Positions 34,531 through 43,682 of a DNA stretch of 64,000 nucleotides are shown here, one piece after another. Both the position numbers and the translations under genes were made by a program. Numbering within the stretch: position 1 is the stretch's first letter; every line of letters starts with the position of its first letter. The stretch is from contig JAKOSN010000007.1 of the NCBI GenBank assembly GCA_029777335.1, positions 17,933 to 81,932 of the forward strand. Direction: 5' to 3'. The notes under the pieces were generated by a model. It was given only the letters and a program-made list of their open reading frames with translations, was not told where the DNA came from and did not search any database. This DNA comes from Planctomycetota bacterium (GTDB lineage Bacteria; Planctomycetota; Planctomycetia; Gemmatales; Gemmataceae).

Positions 34531-35636
34531 GAGGCAGCTGCTCCTTCTGTGAGCCACTTTTCCCCGAAGAGACTCCACATTTCTCCCGGGGCCATCTCAT
34601 CCTTCCACTTCTCGAACCTGGGGTGTTTCTCGATCGAAGCACAGACCGTTGATCCATCGTCTCCGAGAGTAGTCATGCGGACTTCTCTCGGTTGCACGCA
34701 ATCGAGCAAATAGGGCGAATGGGTGGTGGCTGCGATCTGCAGATCCGCATTGGTATCCAGTAGACGGCGAAGGAGACTGACAAGATCCTTCTGTGCCCTG
34801 GGGTGCAATCCTCGGTCGAGATCGTCGAGCAAGATGAGATTGGGACGATCCGGGGCATGAAACGCCGCGAGCAACCCAAGGACCAGGAGGGTGCCCTCGC
34901 TTACCTGGGACGCAGGCAGACTATCCCCACCGATCGTGTCAAACAAGAGAGCTGCATGCTGACTCATGGATGTCTTTGTATGCCGCAATCGCCGGATCGT
35001 GGGAATAATCCCCCGAAGGTTCTCCTGTAGTTGCTGCCATGAATCTGGGTCGTTAAGAGCCATGTTCGCCAGAGCAGAGTGAAGTCCGCTCCCATCCGGT
35101 GCCATCACTGTCGGATCAATCTGATTAGGACTCGAATCAATCAATTTGGAGGCTACGAGTCGGAGGAAGATCGACTGTGGCAAAGGTCGTGCATCACTTG
35201 GGCTGGGACGCCACTGGCTCCAACTTTCCGAATTCATATCGGGATTAAACCCACGTCCCTGTCCATCCCAGGAGGGAGTGCCTCCTCTGGGTGATTGGTC
35301 TGTCCTTTTGTGGGGCCTCATCGAAGAGGGTGAATCCGTGCGATAACGATATCCTTTTCCGTCACAGTCAGCAATAACCTCGACAGGACCCACTGAGCCA
35401 ATAGTTCGTGCCTGCGTCCACTGGTCTTCCATTGAGATGGGTGGCGATGCGCCCGGCAATTGCATTACGAATGGACTCTCAATGGGATCAGAAAAAAAAG
35501 AACACAAGCGATGGAGCCCTTCCAGAATGCTCGATTTCCCAGAGGCGTTCGGACCAACGAAGACGGTGAATTGCTCCAGGCTGATCCGAACATCCCGAAG
35601 ACATTTGAAGTTGCGAATCGTCACCTTGTCGATCAT
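34527..35636 (-). CDS. AAA/ABC-type ATPase (AAA_15/AAA_21-like, OLD/RecF-related)
   Basis: This 369-residue protein begins MIDKVTIRNFKCLRDVRISLEQFTVFVGPN, the RecF/SMC-type start, with Walker A GPNASGKS at 28-35. A variable insert (about 60-200) replaces a long coiled coil. The C-terminal half has the ABC signature SEGTL at 246-250, Walker B LILLDD at 267-272 followed by LDRGLHP, and the H-loop TTHSP at 304-308. The usual Walker B catalytic Glu is Asp272, a conservative change. The coupled downstream gene encodes a TOPRIM-like protein. GGAAGGGG precedes ATG 35636. Defence is the likely role by analogy only. Confidence 0.85.
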   Translation of the reverse strand: MIDKVTIRNFKCLRDVRISLEQFTVFVGPNASGKSSILEGLHRLCSFFSDPIESPFVMQLPGASPPISMEDQWTQARTIGSVGPVEVIADCDGKGYRYRTDSPSSMRPHKRTDQSPRGGTPSWDGQGRGFNPDMNSESWSQWRPSPSDARPLPQSIFLRLVASKLIDSSPNQIDPTVMAPDGSGLHSALANMALNDPDSWQQLQENLRGIIPTIRRLRHTKTSMSQHAALLFDTIGGDSLPASQVSEGTLLVLGLLAAFHAPDRPNLILLDDLDRGLHPRAQKDLVSLLRRLLDTNADLQIAATTHSPYLLDCVQPREVRMTTLGDDGSTVCASIEKHPRFEKWKDEMAPGEMWSLFGEKWLTEGAAAS

Positions 35637-35733
35637 GGTCGACCCCTTCCTGAACCGTCACCATCAGAGACACCGGCCTGTCTATTCCTTGATTTGGTCA
35701 TCAAGGTTGAGCAAGAACAAGAGGGTGCGATCG

Positions 35734-36579
35734 TTACTCCTCGTCCTCAGCCGATCCCCCGTGGGTTTCTTGCCACTGCTTCCAGCGTTTTTTAATGACC
35801 TTGTGAACCGTTTTGATGGGCATATCAAAAAAATCTTCGATCAGTACGAGATCGTGATGGTGCATCTTCTGGCTCCAGGCGTGAAACTGGGGATCAAGCC
35901 TGGTCTCGCTGTCGTCGGTGTCGTTCAGATCGATGCCAAGCACCTTGGCGGTTACCTCAGGATTCTCCCCGCTCCTTCTGGTGACCAGGCGGACCTTGGC
36001 AATGTTCGCGAACGGGATCTCTTCCACAACGTTGTCAGCGTCGGAATAGCGCACCAGGCGATCGCTCTGCACCCCATAACAGGAACTCGACGGGATGGTG
36101 CTGAAGAAAAACAATCTCCAGTTCGTGAGCGCCATCAGGAAATAACAGAATCCGACCACTGCCACCAGGGCGATAAAGACCACCCCCAGGATCATCTCAA
36201 AGGAAACCTTTTCTTTCAACACGACGACCACGCAACCGACTGCCGAGCCGATTGCCACGACGAACGCGAGGGACTGGAAGCAGAGAAGCCACACCATCGA
36301 CTTGCGCAAAGCCGATTTGGAAAACTCCAGCCTCTCTTCGGATTCTGCCTTCGACTTTTTTGAGAGAGCGCTTCGACTCTCCTCCCCTGGTGCATCGGAG
36401 GTGCGGCTTGCGGGCGGTTTCGCCTGCCCGGGGCTGGGCCGCGGAGGGCTTGCCTCCGGTTGACGCTCCCCAGGGACACGAAACCGTTCCTTGCAACCAG
36501 GGCAGGTTCCAACAGCCCCTGCCCTGGAATCCTGCACGGACAACACCTTGCCACAATGTTCGCATTCGAATCGGATCAC
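35734..36579 (-). CDS. Zinc-ribbon membrane protein of unknown function
   Basis: This 281-residue protein starts with a zinc ribbon (CEHCGKVLSVQDSRAGAVGTCPGC, four Cys in two CxxC pairs), a Pro-rich charged linker to about 90, two membrane helices near 95-120 and 130-155, and a C-terminal soluble part (VVEEIPFANIAKVRLVTRRSGENPEV...) that looks like a PH-type or DUF domain. The N-terminal ribbon is typical of planctomycete cytoplasmic/membrane proteins. GTG at 36579 is preferred because GAGGGG lies 8 bases before it; an in-frame ATG 13 codons upstream (36618) is the alternative. It ends about 100 bases before the ATPase gene. Confidence 0.7.
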   Translation of the reverse strand: MIRFECEHCGKVLSVQDSRAGAVGTCPGCKERFRVPGERQPEASPPRPSPGQAKPPASRTSDAPGEESRSALSKKSKAESEERLEFSKSALRKSMVWLLCFQSLAFVVAIGSAVGCVVVVLKEKVSFEMILGVVFIALVAVVGFCYFLMALTNWRLFFFSTIPSSSCYGVQSDRLVRYSDADNVVEEIPFANIAKVRLVTRRSGENPEVTAKVLGIDLNDTDDSETRLDPQFHAWSQKMHHHDLVLIEDFFDMPIKTVHKVIKKRWKQWQETHGGSAEDEE

Positions 36580-36787
36580 GAGTATCCCCTCGCGCGTGCC
36601 AGAGCCTGGTCTCCTCATCCGAACTCATCCTATTCCCCTGTCGTGGGGTTGCGAGAGATACATCATCGGGGGCACCTGGTCCCGTGTGCGCTCGAATGAT
36701 CGCTGCGGTCTTGTCGGAAGAGAGGTGGCGGGCGGTTCGGACGAGGAGCACAGCGCCTCGGACGGCAGAGGAGGGTGCCAGCGCGCG

Positions 36788-36828
36788 CGAAAACCGGAGT
36801 GGTCGGCTTGCTGCCCCCCACTCCGGTT
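36788..36828 (-). terminator. Bidirectional rho-independent terminator after fusA
   Basis: Perfect 13-bp inverted repeat AAAACCGGAGTGG / CCACTCCGGTTTT with a 15-base loop. A T run follows the stem on both strands. It lies 19 bases past the fusA stop. Confidence 0.85.
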
Positions 36829-36846
36829 TTTGCTGGGTCAACGGCG

Positions 36847-38955
36847 TTAGCTGGCGGCGCGAAGATCGGCCAGTTCTTCCTTCACCGGAGCGTAGTGGCT
36901 TGGCTCCATGCTGAAGGCCGCCGTGCCGCTGGTGAAGTTACGCAGTTCGCTGGTGTAGCCGAACAACTCCGCCAGCGGAATGTAGGCGTGGATCTGGCAT
37001 CGCCCCTTCTCGGAACTGAAGTTCAGAATTTCACCACGCCGACGGTTGATGTCGCCCGCCAGGTCGCCCTGGTATTTCTCCGGAGCGATCACCACCACGT
37101 TCATGATCGGCTCCAGCAAGACGATCCCTGCCTTGAGCATCGCTTCGCGGGTACACTCGACCGCGGCCAGGCGGAAGGCGTCCTGCGAACTGTCGACGTC
37201 GTGATACTTGCCATCAACCAGGCACGCATGCATGTCGACGCACTGGAAGCCATACTTGGCTCCCTTGACGCAGGCATCACGGAAACCCGCCTCCACCGAG
37301 GGGATGTATTCGCCGGGGACGACCCCGCCGACGATCTCATCGGTGAAATAAATATTATTCAGATCGGGCTTCTCGTTGGATTCTTCCATCCGAGTCGCCC
37401 ACTCAGCGACATCGTCCTTGCTGAGCGGATCGAAACGCACCGTGATCACGGCGTACTTGCCGCGCCCACCAGACTGCTTGATGTAACGTGTTTCGACTTC
37501 CACCGGCTTGGCGATCGTTTGCCGATAAGCAACCATCGGGCGCCCCACGGTCACCTTGACCCCTGGGGTCCGCATCAGCTTGTCGACCGAGACCTCCAGA
37601 TGGAGTTCGCCCATGCCGCTGAGGATCAACTGCTTGGTTTCCGGGTCGGTCCGAGCTTTCAGCGTGGGATCATCGCGCACCAGCTTGCCCAGCGCATCGG
37701 CGAGCTTGGTTTCGTCGGTCGTCCGATCGGGGATGATCGCCTGCGAAATCACCGGCTCGGGGAAGCGGATGTCTTCGAGCGTCAGCGGTGAACCCGAGGC
37801 GCACAGCGTGTTGCCCGTGTAGGTGGACTTCAAGCCGACCACCGCCACAATCTCACCCGGGCCAGCCACTTCCAGGCTATCGCGACGCTCCCCCATCATG
37901 CGGAAGATGCGCGCGATGCGTTCGGATTTCCCCGAGGTGGTGTTGAACACTTCATCCTTGGGATGGAGTTCACCGGAATAGATCCGCAGATAGACGAGGT
38001 CGCCGGTTGGCTCCGTCACTGTCTTGAAGGCCAGACAGCTAAACGGTTCCTTCGGGTCCGGACGTCGCAGCGCCTTCTCCTTGGTCTTGGGGACCGTTCC
38101 CTCGACCGGCGGACGATCGCTGGGCGAAGGGAGATACTCGACCACGGCATCGAGCAGCAGCTGCACGCCGTGGAAGTTTTTCGACGATCCGCAGAACACG
38201 GGGGTCAACTTCCCTTCCAGAGTACCCTTGCGCAAAGCAGTGCGCACCAGGTCCGTGGGCACCGGCTTCCCTTCGAGGATCAACTCCAGGAGGTGATCAT
38301 CGCAGTGCGAAGCGGTTTCGAGCAACAGATGGTGATACTCCTCCGCCTGCGCTCTGTACGCCTCGGGGATATCCACCAGGGCATAGCGAACGTTGGTCTT
38401 GTCCGTGAGATCGCGCTTGATGAACTTCATCTCCAGAAGATCGATCACGCCTTCGAAGGAGCCGGCCTGCCCGGCTGGCAAGGCACAGATGGCCGGGAGG
38501 ATGCCGAGCTTCGACTTCATCTCGTCGATGCAGTTGAAGAAATCCGCCCCCATGCGATCCATCTTGTTGATGTAGGCAAGGCGGGGCACCCCATGCTTGT
38601 TGGCCTGATACCAGACCGTTTCGCTCTGCACCTCCACTCCGCCGACGGCACAGAAGACACCGACGGCGCCGTCGAGGACGCGCAGGGAGCGTTCAACCTC
38701 GGCGGTGAAGTCCACGTGGCCGGGAGTGTCGATCAGGGTGATCTGTTGATCGCCCCACTCGATGGTGACCGCGGCACTGTTGATCGTGATGCCCTTGGCC
38801 TTCTCCAGTGGATCGAAGTCGGTGGTGGTGTTGCCCTCGTCGACATCGCCTGACTTGTGCTTGCTGCCGCTGAAGTACAGGATCCGCTCCGTCGTGGTGG
38901 TTTTGCCAGCGTCGACGTGCGCGATGATGCCGATATTACGAATGTGGTCAAGCAT
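36847..38955 (-). CDS. fusA: Translation elongation factor G
   Basis: EF-G moves tRNA and mRNA through the ribosome with GTP hydrolysis and helps split ribosomes. The 702-residue protein has all five domains: G1 AHVDAGKTTTT, G2 region KGITINSAAVT, G3 DTPGHVDFT, G4 NKMDR, then domain II (EPFSCLAFKTVTEPTGDLVYLRIYSG), domain III (SGMGELHLEV), domain IV (GRPMVAYRQTI) and domain V. ATG 38955 (MLDHIRNIGIIAHVDAGKT) fits the family length; the longer frame upstream does not. It is not in a str operon with rpsL/rpsG/tuf, and planctomycetes often carry more than one EF-G, so it may be a paralogue. A T-tailed hairpin ends it. Confidence 0.93.
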   Translation of the reverse strand: MLDHIRNIGIIAHVDAGKTTTTERILYFSGSKHKSGDVDEGNTTTDFDPLEKAKGITINSAAVTIEWGDQQITLIDTPGHVDFTAEVERSLRVLDGAVGVFCAVGGVEVQSETVWYQANKHGVPRLAYINKMDRMGADFFNCIDEMKSKLGILPAICALPAGQAGSFEGVIDLLEMKFIKRDLTDKTNVRYALVDIPEAYRAQAEEYHHLLLETASHCDDHLLELILEGKPVPTDLVRTALRKGTLEGKLTPVFCGSSKNFHGVQLLLDAVVEYLPSPSDRPPVEGTVPKTKEKALRRPDPKEPFSCLAFKTVTEPTGDLVYLRIYSGELHPKDEVFNTTSGKSERIARIFRMMGERRDSLEVAGPGEIVAVVGLKSTYTGNTLCASGSPLTLEDIRFPEPVISQAIIPDRTTDETKLADALGKLVRDDPTLKARTDPETKQLILSGMGELHLEVSVDKLMRTPGVKVTVGRPMVAYRQTIAKPVEVETRYIKQSGGRGKYAVITVRFDPLSKDDVAEWATRMEESNEKPDLNNIYFTDEIVGGVVPGEYIPSVEAGFRDACVKGAKYGFQCVDMHACLVDGKYHDVDSSQDAFRLAAVECTREAMLKAGIVLLEPIMNVVVIAPEKYQGDLAGDINRRRGEILNFSSEKGRCQIHAYIPLAELFGYTSELRNFTSGTAAFSMEPSHYAPVKEELADLRAAS

Positions 38956-39435
38956 GATACTCAGGCCGCATTCTGGATGGTGCGGCAACACTCCTGTAAC
39001 GAGGAAGTAAGCAGGGAGAGAGGAACCCACTTCCCCTCTCACGCCGATTACCGATATCCCCTCCATAAAACCGAAGACCAGTGCTTGCGGGGACTTCAAG
39101 CAAGAACAACAAGGCAGCGCTCCTCCTGGGGGAGGAGAAAAAGTAGCGACGCTCGAGCTACCCTGAGTCGGATTCTACCTTCCTCCAAGGAAGGCAGTGG
39201 AGAGCGGCGGGACTTATCCCGGTGGGAATCTGCTTTGCGTCGGTTCCAGGGGCATACTGGAATCAAGAATAATAATATACGTTCGTGTGTGAAATTGTCC
39301 AGGGATCTGATGAAAGTCCGGTAAAATTGCCCAGCCTCTCAGTCAGGGTCCTCCTGGCTGCCCTTTCGACACCCGGAGCACCCCAACGGAGAGGAGCGTT
39401 CGTGAGGGGGGATTCGCGTCGATCCGGTGCAGTGA
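38956..39435. other. Gene-free region upstream of fusA
   Basis: About 480 bases between the EF-G start and the stop of the polyprenyl synthase gene, with no convincing coding frame. It probably holds the fusA promoter and a long untranslated leader; the first candidate is at 39274-39301. No tRNA or known riboswitch core was recognised. Confidence 0.5.
39274..39301 (-). promoter_or_regulatory. Candidate sigma-70 promoter for fusA
   Basis: On the minus strand TGGACA (39301-39296) and TATATT (39279-39274) are separated by 16 bases in an AT-rich patch. Transcription from here would give a leader of about 310 nt before the fusA start. Confidence 0.4.
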
Positions 39436-40440
39436 TCAATGGTTGCGCTGCACCACCTGTTCGCTCATCGTTTCCAGAATGGTGCGATAGGGCGAGGGCG
39501 AGAGGCAGGTCAACTCGGCACGGGCCTGAGCGGCGTGCTCCAGGGCTCTGGTGCGGGCATACGCCATGGATCCGCTCTCAACCAGCAAGGGCAGGATCGC
39601 CGCGTGTTTGTGGTTGCTCGGGCTGGTGAGCAGTTGCTGGACCCGGGTGACGGTGGACGCGGGTTGCGAAGCAAACCAATGGATGAGCGGGAGCGTCAGT
39701 TTCTGTTGCTCCAGATCGGTGCCCAGCGATTTCCCGGTCTGCTGTTCCTCGCCGGTCAGATCGAGCAAATCGTCGGCAATCTGGAAGGCAATCCCCAGAT
39801 GGCGACCGTAGCGGGTCATCCCTGCCACGGTGGTCTCCGACGCCTCGGCATAGAGCGCTCCCAGCTGGCAGCAGCAAGCAATCAGTTCGGCAGTCTTGCC
39901 CTCGATGATCTCGTAGTAATCGGCCTCCGACAACTCCAGGTTGCCCTTCTCCAACCCCTGACGGAGTTCGCCCGCGCACACCTTGTTGGTCGCCTCGCCG
40001 ATGATGCGGCAAACGCGGGCATCGCCAAGGGTACTGGCCAGGTGAAAGGCATGGGTAAAGAGGTGGTCGCCCAGCAGAATGCTCGCCTGCGTCCCCCAGC
40101 CCGCGTTGATGGTGCGCACATGGCGCCGCACCGTGGCGTTGTCCAGCACGTCGTCGTGGACCAGGGTCGCCGTGTGGATCATCTCCACCACCGCCGCGAG
40201 CACATGGTGCGCTGGACGCACGGATCCACAAGCACGGGCGCTGAGCAAGACCAGGACCGGACGCAACCGTTTGCCCCGGTAATGGCGGACATGGTCGAGC
40301 ACCTCGGCCACGCGCGGATGGCGGCTGCGCATCTCACGCTGCAAGATCCGCTCCACCTCCTCCAGGTCCCGGGCAATCGGACCGTGGAGATCGAGCGGAG
40401 CAGGGACGGTGGCCGAGACCGGCGCAATCACATGGTTCAT
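39436..40440 (-). CDS. Polyprenyl diphosphate synthase
   Basis: This 334-residue trans-prenyl chain elongating enzyme adds isopentenyl diphosphate units to an allylic diphosphate, probably making the long side chain of menaquinone or a related lipid. The first Asp-rich motif is DDVLD at 96-100 (within LVHDDVLDNATVRR) and the second is QIADDLLDLTG. GKRLRPVLVLLSA and the GKTAELIACCCQLGA block complete the family pattern. The length and the LVHDDVLD form match octa-/heptaprenyl (IspB/HepT-like) enzymes. Exact chain length cannot be told. AAAGGGA precedes ATG 40440. Confidence 0.93.
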   Translation of the reverse strand: MNHVIAPVSATVPAPLDLHGPIARDLEEVERILQREMRSRHPRVAEVLDHVRHYRGKRLRPVLVLLSARACGSVRPAHHVLAAVVEMIHTATLVHDDVLDNATVRRHVRTINAGWGTQASILLGDHLFTHAFHLASTLGDARVCRIIGEATNKVCAGELRQGLEKGNLELSEADYYEIIEGKTAELIACCCQLGALYAEASETTVAGMTRYGRHLGIAFQIADDLLDLTGEEQQTGKSLGTDLEQQKLTLPLIHWFASQPASTVTRVQQLLTSPSNHKHAAILPLLVESGSMAYARTRALEHAAQARAELTCLSPSPYRTILETMSEQVVQRNH

Positions 40441-40454
40441 GGCGTCCCTTTCGA

Positions 40455-40489
40455 CGCGCGCGAGCAGCGGGTAGTACCGCTCGCGCGCG
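40455..40489 (-). terminator. Hairpin between moaC and the polyprenyl synthase gene
   Basis: Perfect 11-bp inverted repeat CGCGCGCGAGC / GCTCGCGCGCG with a 13-base loop, about 60 bases past the moaC stop and 15 bases before the synthase start. Very GC-rich, no T run. Confidence 0.55.
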
Positions 40490-40546
40490 ACAAGAGCTTC
40501 TGAAGTTTCAATCTGGTTTGAATCCTAATGGCCGCAGGGAGCAGCG

Positions 40547-41023
40547 TCAATCATCCCGTCGGAAAGTCCCGGACCGTCCGCCGCTCTTCTCTTCCAACCG
40601 GATGCGCTCGATCGTCATAACACGATCCACCGCCTTGCACATATCGTAGACGGTGAGCGCGGCGACCGAGACGGCGGTCAAGGCTTCCATCTCCACACCA
40701 GTGCGGCCAAAAACGCGCACAGTGGCCTCGATCGTGAGGGTGTCGGGGTCGGCAAAGGTGAAATCCACCCGGGCGCTGGTGAGAGGGAGGGGATGGCACA
40801 GAGGGATGAGGGTGCCCGTTTGCTTGGCGGCCATGATCCCAGCCAGCCGAGCCACCTCGCAGACATCCCCCTTGGCCAGCGCGCGATCACGGATCAGGGT
40901 GAGTGTGGCTGGCGCCATGCGCACCTGGGCCGTTGCACGTGCTTCGCGCAAAGTTTCCGGTTTGGCGCTGGTATCGACCATGCGGCTGGCGCCCTGGTCA
41001 TCAAAGTGGGTCAGTTCAGTCAT
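40547..41023 (-). CDS. moaC: Cyclic pyranopterin monophosphate synthase
   Basis: MoaC works after MoaA in the first step of molybdenum cofactor synthesis, turning the GTP-derived 3',8-cyclo intermediate into cyclic pyranopterin monophosphate. The 158-residue length is normal. The signature blocks are [34 protein letters not shown] and [28 protein letters not shown] 41023 has GAGGAAG upstream; the open frame continues much further but that extension is not MoaC-like. No other moa or moe gene is in the window. Confidence 0.95.
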   Translation of the reverse strand: MTELTHFDDQGASRMVDTSAKPETLREARATAQVRMAPATLTLIRDRALAKGDVCEVARLAGIMAAKQTGTLIPLCHPLPLTSARVDFTFADPDTLTIEATVRVFGRTGVEMEALTAVSVAALTVYDMCKAVDRVMTIERIRLEEKSGGRSGTFRRDD

Positions 41024-41187
41024 GCGCGCTGGCTTCCTCGGGGGGGATCGTACCTCGCCATTGTAGGGCGGGTGCTCCGAGGGAAAAGCCACGCTTGTGC
41101 TGATAAGGGGAGTGCTCGTGAGGCTCGGCCTGAGCCGCGCAGGATCGGCTTTCGCGAAGCCGATCCGATGCCGTCCAAAAGGGAGGA

Positions 41188-42084
41188 TTACTCGTGGGCG
41201 AGTGGCAGGTAGATCGTGAAGGTCGTGCCGACACCCGGGGCGCTCATCACGGTGATGTAGCCGTGATTGCGGGCCACGATCTCCCAGACGATGGACAGTC
41301 CCAGGCCGGTGCCCTTCCCGGGATCCTTGGTCGTGAAGAAGGGCTGGAAGACCTGGCTGAGAGTGGTGGCATCCATGCCACAACCCGTATCGCTAACGCT
41401 CAGGGTCGCATAGTTGCCCGCGGGAATTCGCCCGTGCAGATGAGCGAGTTCCTCGTCCAGAACCACACGACCCGTTTCGACCACAATGCGCCCCTCGCGC
41501 GGGGTGGCATCGCAGGCATTGATCACCAGGTTGGTCAGCACCTGCTCGATATCACCCGAGGGCACACGCACCGGACAGAAAAGTTCGCCCGTCCGAATTT
41601 GCAGAGAGAGCCCCGACCGAGTCAGACACCGCAGAGCATTTCCCATGGCGCGAACCACCCGGCCGAGATCGACCACCGCCACCTGGTTGGCCGGATGACG
41701 ACCGAACTGCAACAACTGTTGCACGATGGCCGTGGCGCGGTTAACCGCCTGACGAATCTCTTCAAGTTCCTGCACCGGTTCGCCCTGGCTGGGCATCTGG
41801 TCGCGAAGCAGTTCGGTCGAGCCCGAGATCACGATCAGCAGGTTGTTGAACTCATGGGCGACGCCCAGCGCTAATCGGCCCAGCGATTGCATCTTCTGGA
41901 ATTGCTGGATGCGCGAAGCAAAGTCATTCGTCCAACCAGACACGGGCCCTGCCCACATCGGATGTTGAAGGGCAGCAAGAGGATTCTCTGTGGTGTCAGT
42001 CGAGGGGGACGACAGATCCCTGGATTCCTCAGCCATCATGTCGCCATCCTGCGAAAAAGTAGAGATTGCAGCGAGAAAATGCAT
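41188..42084 (-). CDS. Soluble sensor histidine kinase
   Basis: This 298-residue protein has no membrane helix. After an unfamiliar N-terminus (about 1-60) come the H-box [11 protein letters not shown] (phospho-acceptor His77) and the HATPase domain: N-box [10 protein letters not shown]1 DTGCGMD, F-box [10 protein letters not shown] and G2 [11 protein letters not shown]. This HisKA form is common in hybrid or orphan kinases of the NtrB-like kind. No receiver gene is beside it. ATG 42084 has GAGGACC upstream; ATG at 42039 or 42036 is a possible shorter start. A strong hairpin separates it from the upstream gene. Confidence 0.88.
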   Translation of the reverse strand: MHFLAAISTFSQDGDMMAEESRDLSSPSTDTTENPLAALQHPMWAGPVSGWTNDFASRIQQFQKMQSLGRLALGVAHEFNNLLIVISGSTELLRDQMPSQGEPVQELEEIRQAVNRATAIVQQLLQFGRHPANQVAVVDLGRVVRAMGNALRCLTRSGLSLQIRTGELFCPVRVPSGDIEQVLTNLVINACDATPREGRIVVETGRVVLDEELAHLHGRIPAGNYATLSVSDTGCGMDATTLSQVFQPFFTTKDPGKGTGLGLSIVWEIVARNHGYITVMSAPGVGTTFTIYLPLAHE

Positions 42085-42110
42085 GGTCCGTGGTCCTCTG
42101 CTCAGTTCCT

Positions 42111-42164
42111 CAGGAGTCGCGAGAGCGAGGGCCCCTCGCCCGGAGACCTTGCTCGCGACTCCTG
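42111..42164 (-). terminator. Hairpin between the small protein gene and the histidine kinase
   Basis: Perfect 13-bp inverted repeat CAGGAGTCGCGAG (42111-42123) / CTCGCGACTCCTG (42152-42164), with a further GCGAGGG/CCCTCGC fold inside. It starts 11 bases past the stop at 42176; no T run. Confidence 0.6.
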
Positions 42165-42175
42165 TGACGGGCCGG

Positions 42176-42505
42176 TTAGCCTGGCACGGTATCGTGCAGG
42201 CGCCGGGTAGGGTTAAAGGGGGCAGTTTGATCCTGCAAGAGGCGGGCGCACAGGCGTTGAGTCACCAGCCGTACGACTTCTTCCGAGTCTCGCTGGCGCT
42301 GTTCGGGGTTGGAGTCCAGCGTCCGCTGGGCTTCAGCGAGGATCTGCCGATCCAGGGGCGAGCGGTCCGTCCAGGTCCGGAGGGTGCGGCGCACCAGACG
42401 AACCATTTGGGGGGCAAGTTCATCCTGCAGGCGGCGTGCGGCGTCCTGATTCCCTTCGCGAACCAGAGTGGCCAGCTGCTGCCAGGTTGAATGGGGAGTC
42501 ATCAT
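42176..42505 (-). CDS. Small protein resembling a sigma region-2 fragment
   Basis: Function unknown. A 109-residue helical, charged protein with MTPHSTWQQLATLVREGNQDAARRLQDELAPQMVRLVRRTLR near the start, which resembles the opening of planctomycete ECF sigma factors (xLVxxGDxxAAxxLxxxYxPxxRRxVRxRL), but no region 4 follows. It could be a sigma-like regulator, an anti-sigma partner or a degraded sigma gene. AAGGTGAGAACG lies just before two adjacent ATG codons (42505 and 42502). It begins 47 bases after the LEPLEDR protein gene and is probably co-transcribed with it. Confidence 0.55.
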   Translation of the reverse strand: MMTPHSTWQQLATLVREGNQDAARRLQDELAPQMVRLVRRTLRTWTDRSPLDRQILAEAQRTLDSNPEQRQRDSEEVVRLVTQRLCARLLQDQTAPFNPTRRLHDTVPG

Positions 42506-42552
42506 CGTTCTCACCTTCTCGATAGAATCTTGGGAAAGCTGGCACACCCGAG

Positions 42553-43449
42553 TTACACGATCAGACAGGTCGCGATGTTGGAAGTCACGCTCCACCAGTC
42601 GGCGACGGACACCGTGGCTTCGCCATCATCTCCTGGCTGCAGTTCCACTGTGATCGAGAAGGTGCCACCGGGCTGAACCGTTGCCGTTTTCCCCTGCAGT
42701 CCATTGAGTCCGCCAAAAGTGACGACCAGATCTTCGGGAGCCTCGTCACTCACCTTGCCGGTGAAGGTGTAGAAGCCACCCGGGGCGATTGTGACCTTGA
42801 ACTCGGAAATGACCGGCGGGGCGTTGGTCGCCGACACGGAGGTCTGAACGAGCTGGCCGTAGTCATCAACGAACTGGGCCACGATCGTTCCCAGGGAGGA
42901 AATCGGCAGGACCACCGAGTAGGTGCCGTCGGCCTTGGCGGTGGTCGACCCACTCACCTGGCCGGCGAAGAAGATCGACTTCCCGGCGGCATTGGGAGTG
43001 TTCAACTGGCCGGTGAGCATCACCTGGCGATTGGGGAGCCAGGTAAGGTTCATGGTGAGCGAAGAGGCCGTGGATGAATACAGAACGTTGAGCACGTCCG
43101 AGGACAAACCCTCGTTGTCGTAGGCGTAGGCAAACAGAGTATTTCCCATTCCCGTGGGAGCAAGGACGGCATTGAAGGTGCCATCTGCCTGAGCATGCAC
43201 CTGGCCCATGGCCCCTCCGCTCACGTTGATCAGCACGGTCGCGGGGCTTTCATCCTGGACGACACCAGAAACGTGAACGCCTGTCTGGTCCTGAAAGGCT
43301 GTCATGCTCAGCGTTGGGGCGGCGGGGCAATACCGATCTTCAAGCGGCTCAAGTGAGAGATACGCTTTGCGAGGCTGGAACGTCGGGCGGGCAGGGGTTT
43401 GACGGCGAGCTTGAGAGCCAGACATCCATCGTTTCAGCAGCGATCGCAT
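42553..43449 (-). CDS. LEPLEDR-motif exported protein with Ig-like repeats
   Basis: Function unknown. This 298-residue protein has a basic N-terminus and the motif LEPLEDRYCPAA at about 33-44, the planctomycete LExLExR exported-protein signature. The rest is three beta-rich repeats of about 70-80 residues (VHVSGVVQDESPATVLINVSGG, then VMLTGQLNTPNAAGKSIFFAGQV, then YTFTGKVSDEAPEDLVVTFGG) like bacterial Ig/Big domains. Unlike the two proteins at 9-12 kb it has no C-terminal helix and basic tail. AAAGGTT precedes ATG 43449. It is probably a cell-surface or envelope structural protein. Confidence 0.72.
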   Translation of the reverse strand: MRSLLKRWMSGSQARRQTPARPTFQPRKAYLSLEPLEDRYCPAAPTLSMTAFQDQTGVHVSGVVQDESPATVLINVSGGAMGQVHAQADGTFNAVLAPTGMGNTLFAYAYDNEGLSSDVLNVLYSSTASSLTMNLTWLPNRQVMLTGQLNTPNAAGKSIFFAGQVSGSTTAKADGTYSVVLPISSLGTIVAQFVDDYGQLVQTSVSATNAPPVISEFKVTIAPGGFYTFTGKVSDEAPEDLVVTFGGLNGLQGKTATVQPGGTFSITVELQPGDDGEATVSVADWWSVTSNIATCLIV

Positions 43450-43682
43450 GACCAGAACCTTTCACACCAGGGGAGCGTGCCTGGACCAGTGGCGCACCTC
43501 CCGGACACGCTCCGGGAACCTGCGCACGGGGAGGGGGGATTCCGCTCCACCACAAGACCCATTCTCGCGGTGAAGCGTGGCACGCTGATTTGTCCTGCGA
43601 ATATCTCAATCGCGAAATCGCGAAAAGAGTGGACAGGATTTTTTCAAAATCTTTTTGAGCGATTTGAGAAGCTCTAACGAAC

